This document shows, piece after piece, positions 61,908-64,000 of a stretch of 64,000 bases of DNA. The notes beneath the pieces are model-generated. The model saw only the letters and a program-made list of their open reading frames with translations, had not been told where the DNA came from and did not search any database. A program made the position numbers and the translations under genes. The stretch is taken from contig NZ_CP050192.1 in NCBI RefSeq assembly GCF_011694515.1, forward strand, positions 3,854,172 through 3,918,171. The letters run 5' to 3'. Origin of the DNA: Mycobacterium sp. DL592. GTDB taxonomy: Bacteria > Actinomycetota > Actinomycetes > Mycobacteriales > Mycobacteriaceae. Numbering within the stretch: the stretch's first letter is position 1; every line of letters starts with the position of its first letter.

Positions 61908-63152
61908 ATGGCGACCTCGAAGACCTTGCTGCGCAGCGCTGCCGCGCTGGCCGCGGCCCTCTGCGTTGTCGGCACGCCCGCGATCGCGTGGGCCGAGCCG
62001 AACGCGGGACCCGACCCCAACACCTGCCCGTACAAGGTGTCGACCCCACCTGCCGTCGACTCCTCGGAGGTCCCCCAAGCCGGGGACCCGCCGATGCCGC
62101 TGCCGGTGCCGGCCAAGCCGGTCGGCGGTGACGCCCTGGCCAGTTGCGGGGTGATCGTCGCACCGAACACGCCGCCGGTGCCCGATGACGTCTCGGCCGA
62201 GTCGTGGTTGGTCGCCGACCTGGACACCGGCGAGATCATCGCGGCGCGCGACCCGCACGCCCGGCATCGGCCCGCCAGCATCATCAAGGTGCTCACCGCG
62301 ATGCAGGCCATCAATGAGCTGCCGCTGAACAAGATGGTCGAGGGCACCCAGGACGACGCCAACGCCGAGGGCACCCGGGTGGGCGTCGACGTCGGCGGCC
62401 ACTACACGGTCAACGACCTGCTGCACGGCTTGCTGATGCATTCGGGCAACGACGCCGCCCACGCGCTGGCTGCACAGCTGGGCGGCATGGACACCACGGT
62501 GCAGAAGGTCAACGTGCTGGCCCGCAAGCTCGGTGGCGCCGACACCCGTGCGGCCACCCCCTCGGGTCTCGACGGGCCGGGAATGAGCACGTCGGCCTAC
62601 GACATCGGGCTGTTCTACCGGTATGCCTGGCAGAACCCGGCTTTCGCGAACATCGTGGCCACCCAGAAGTACGACTTCCCCGGGCATCCGGCCAAGCCCG
62701 GCGAGGACGGCGACCATCCCGGGTATCAGCTGGAGAACGACAACCAGCTGCTCTACAACTATCCGGGCGCGCTCGGCGGCAAGACCGGGTACACCGACGA
62801 CGCCGGCCAGACGTTCGTCGGTGCGGCACAGCGCGACGGCCGACGGCTGGTGGCGGTGCTGCTGCGCGGAACCCGTCAGCCGATCGCACCTTGGGAGCAG
62901 GCGGCGCATCTACTCGACTACGGTTTCGCAACTCCGCCGGGTACCGCAGTCGGCACGCTGATCGATCCCGATCCGTCGCTCAAGCCGCCCAAGCCTGACG
63001 CCGATGCCGCCAAAGCCACTGCCGCACCGCTGATCCCGGCGGCCGACGCGATGCCGGTGCGCATCGGCGTCGCGGTGGTCGGCACCGGCATCGTGTTCAT
63101 GCTGATCATGGGGGCGCGCTCGATCAACCGCAGGCCGGTGCGCGGCCGGTAG
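61908..63152 (+). CDS. dacB1: D-alanyl-D-alanine carboxypeptidase DacB1
   Basis: A 414-residue penicillin-binding protein that trims the terminal D-Ala of peptidoglycan stem peptides. A Sec signal peptide ends near Ala29 (AIAWA). The three active-site motifs are S124-I-I-K127, S179-G-N181 and K292-T-G294. A Pro-rich linker and a C-terminal membrane helix (about 388-406, [19 protein letters not shown]) anchor it outside the membrane. It matches Rv3330. The start at 61908 gives the signal peptide directly. The upstream 76 bp is A/T-richer and likely holds the promoter. Confidence 0.93.
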   Translation: MATSKTLLRSAAALAAALCVVGTPAIAWAEPNAGPDPNTCPYKVSTPPAVDSSEVPQAGDPPMPLPVPAKPVGGDALASCGVIVAPNTPPVPDDVSAESWLVADLDTGEIIAARDPHARHRPASIIKVLTAMQAINELPLNKMVEGTQDDANAEGTRVGVDVGGHYTVNDLLHGLLMHSGNDAAHALAAQLGGMDTTVQKVNVLARKLGGADTRAATPSGLDGPGMSTSAYDIGLFYRYAWQNPAFANIVATQKYDFPGHPAKPGEDGDHPGYQLENDNQLLYNYPGALGGKTGYTDDAGQTFVGAAQRDGRRLVAVLLRGTRQPIAPWEQAAHLLDYGFATPPGTAVGTLIDPDPSLKPPKPDADAAKATAAPLIPAADAMPVRIGVAVVGTGIVFMLIMGARSINRRPVRGR

Positions 63153-63192
63153 GACGGGCGCGTTTCGGGCGGCGCCGGGAAGTTGGCACACC

Positions 63193-63309
63193 TTTTTGCC
63201 CGCCTCCGAGCGACTTTGGCGCGCCGTCGGGATCTCGGCTGCCGAGTACGCCACCGCCCCATCTACCGCGCGAGTCGTCTACCAAAAGTCGCTCAGAGGC
63301 GGGCAAAAA
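63193..63309. repeat. Long inverted repeat between dacB1 and the YihY-type gene
   Basis: The arms 63193-63217 and 63285-63309 are 25 nt each and differ at one base. Each begins with TTTTTGCCCGCCTC on its own outward side. They flank a 67-nt spacer. The genes on both sides converge, so the repeat may form a large stem that ends transcription. It could also be a small repetitive element of the genome. Confidence 0.7.
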
Positions 63310-63335
63310 TCACTATGCCCCGAAGCCCGACGAAC

Positions 63336-64000
63336 CTACCGACCGCCCCGCCATAGCCGCGAAAGACCAAGCCCGCCAAGGGCACCCACTGCCATGGCAC
63401 CCAACCACTGCCGCGTCGAAAGACCCTCGTCGGGACCCACCCGCGGCGAGATGACCGCCGGCGCGGGTGCGGGCACCGGCTCCGGGCGCAGCTCCGCGGC
63501 CGACGTGGCCGCCCACGCGGTGGCGAACAGAATCAGCCGGGCCGTGATGTAGGCGAACACCATCAGACCGAGCACCGGCCCGAACGTCGCACCGGCCGGG
63601 CCGTGCACCACCGCACGCAGATAGAACGACCCCACCAGCTTGAAGATCTCGAACGCCACCGCCGCCAGCAGACCGGCGCGCACACTGCTGCGGAAGCTGA
63701 TCGACTCACGCGGTAGCCGCGCGATCATCCAGGTGAACAACAGCCACGACACCCCGAACGACATCAGCATCGAGAGCACCCGAAGTCCGGAATTCAGGCC
63801 CGGAACATCATGCACGCCAAGCCATTCCAACACCCTGGTCATCAGCGACGGATCGCCCAGCGCGGTCAGCGCGATCGTCAGAATGATCGCGACGAACACC
63901 GACAGCAGCGCCAACAGGTCCGACAGTTTGGTGCGCACGAAGCCCAGCGGGTCACCGCGCTGCTCACCCCACATCTGGGTCAGGGCCTCCCGCAGATTGG
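63336..64000 (-). CDS. YihY/BrkB-family membrane protein, cut by window end
   Basis: The C-terminal 220 residues of a YihY/BrkB (UPF0761-type) membrane protein, matching Rv3335c by context. The frame runs on through the window edge upstream (NLREALTQMWGEQ), so the N-terminus is missing and the true start lies beyond 64000. Five hydrophobic segments are visible, including LLALLSVFVAIILTIAL and the conserved FLRxVVHGPAG-like FYLRAVVHGPAGATFGPV region. A Pro-rich cytoplasmic stretch and a final short hydrophobic segment (GAMAVGALGGLGLSRL) end the protein. Function is unknown; the early RNase BN label for the family is not supported. Confidence 0.87.
   Translation of the reverse strand, partial: NLREALTQMWGEQRGDPLGFVRTKLSDLLALLSVFVAIILTIALTALGDPSLMTRVLEWLGVHDVPGLNSGLRVLSMLMSFGVSWLLFTWMIARLPRESISFRSSVRAGLLAAVAFEIFKLVGSFYLRAVVHGPAGATFGPVLGLMVFAYITARLILFATAWAATSAAELRPEPVPAPAPAVISPRVGPDEGLSTRQWLGAMAVGALGGLGLSRLWRGGR

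Overview
The window is chromosomal DNA of high G+C from a mycobacterium, most likely a fast-growing or environmental Mycobacteriaceae member outside the M. tuberculosis complex. The backbone follows the M. tuberculosis order Rv3297 (nei2) - Rv3300c - glpD2 - lpdA - Rv3304 - amiA1 - amiB1 - purine nucleoside phosphorylase - pmmB - upp - Rv3311 - add - deoA - cdd - sdhCDAB - Rv3329 - dacB1 - Rv3335c. These names come from recalled synteny and visible motifs, not from a search. No rRNA, tRNA, CRISPR array, transposase or integrase was recognised. Genes are tightly packed, with many 4-nt ATGA/GTGA stop-start overlaps, and no gene-free stretch exceeds 300 bases.

Layout. 0.1-17.7 kb: a 13E12/HNH repeat protein, Nei2, a small stress-type protein, a hydrolase/DUF1330 pair divergent from an AraC regulator, then the conserved block from RluA-type pseudouridine synthase to upp. 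This block has a MarR regulator with a divergent AbrB-type membrane protein inserted before pmmB. 17.8-34.9 kb: a block inserted between upp and the Rv3311 homologue, where M. tuberculosis has only sapM. 34.9-46.0 kb: Rv3311 homologue, a large MmpL, the nucleoside salvage operon cdd-deoA-add, and sdhCDAB. 46.0-52.4 kb: a seven-gene operon resembling steroid side-chain degradation (two acyl-CoA dehydrogenases, two hot-dog hydratases, a thiolase-like Ltp, a DUF35 protein, a FadD17-like ligase). 52.5-60.8 kb: a CMD-family protein, an APC permease, DUF1275 protein, gamma-glutamyltransferase, aminobutyraldehyde-type dehydrogenase, Lrp regulator and class III aminotransferase, which look like amine/GABA catabolism. 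60.8-64.0 kb: a beta-propeller protein, DacB1, and a YihY-type protein cut by the window end.

The most interesting region is 17.8-34.9 kb. One half is an aminoacyl-thioester module: an aminoacyl-tRNA-synthetase-like amino acid:carrier-protein ligase, a lone 81-residue carrier protein, an AcpS-type phosphopantetheinyl transferase, an acyl-CoA-dehydrogenase-like flavoprotein, a DUF1839 protein, a GH2-like glycosidase and a tandem double alpha/beta-hydrolase. The other half is a Wzx/Wzy-type polysaccharide system: a Wzz-like co-polymerase with a degenerate kinase domain, a GT2, a Wzx flippase, a Wzy polymerase, a beta-helix lipoprotein, two GT4 enzymes and a DUF218 protein. Together they suggest an exported polysaccharide carrying an amino-acid-derived group, which I do not recognise as a described mycobacterial system.

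Regulation visible in the sequence includes a 21-bp-spaced direct repeat before the AraC gene, two mirrored palindromes that contain the -10 boxes of the MarR and AbrB-type genes (both apparently leaderless), a palindrome before the Lrp gene, a palindrome before the steroid-type operon, and a perfect 15-bp terminator hairpin between the permease and DUF1275 genes.
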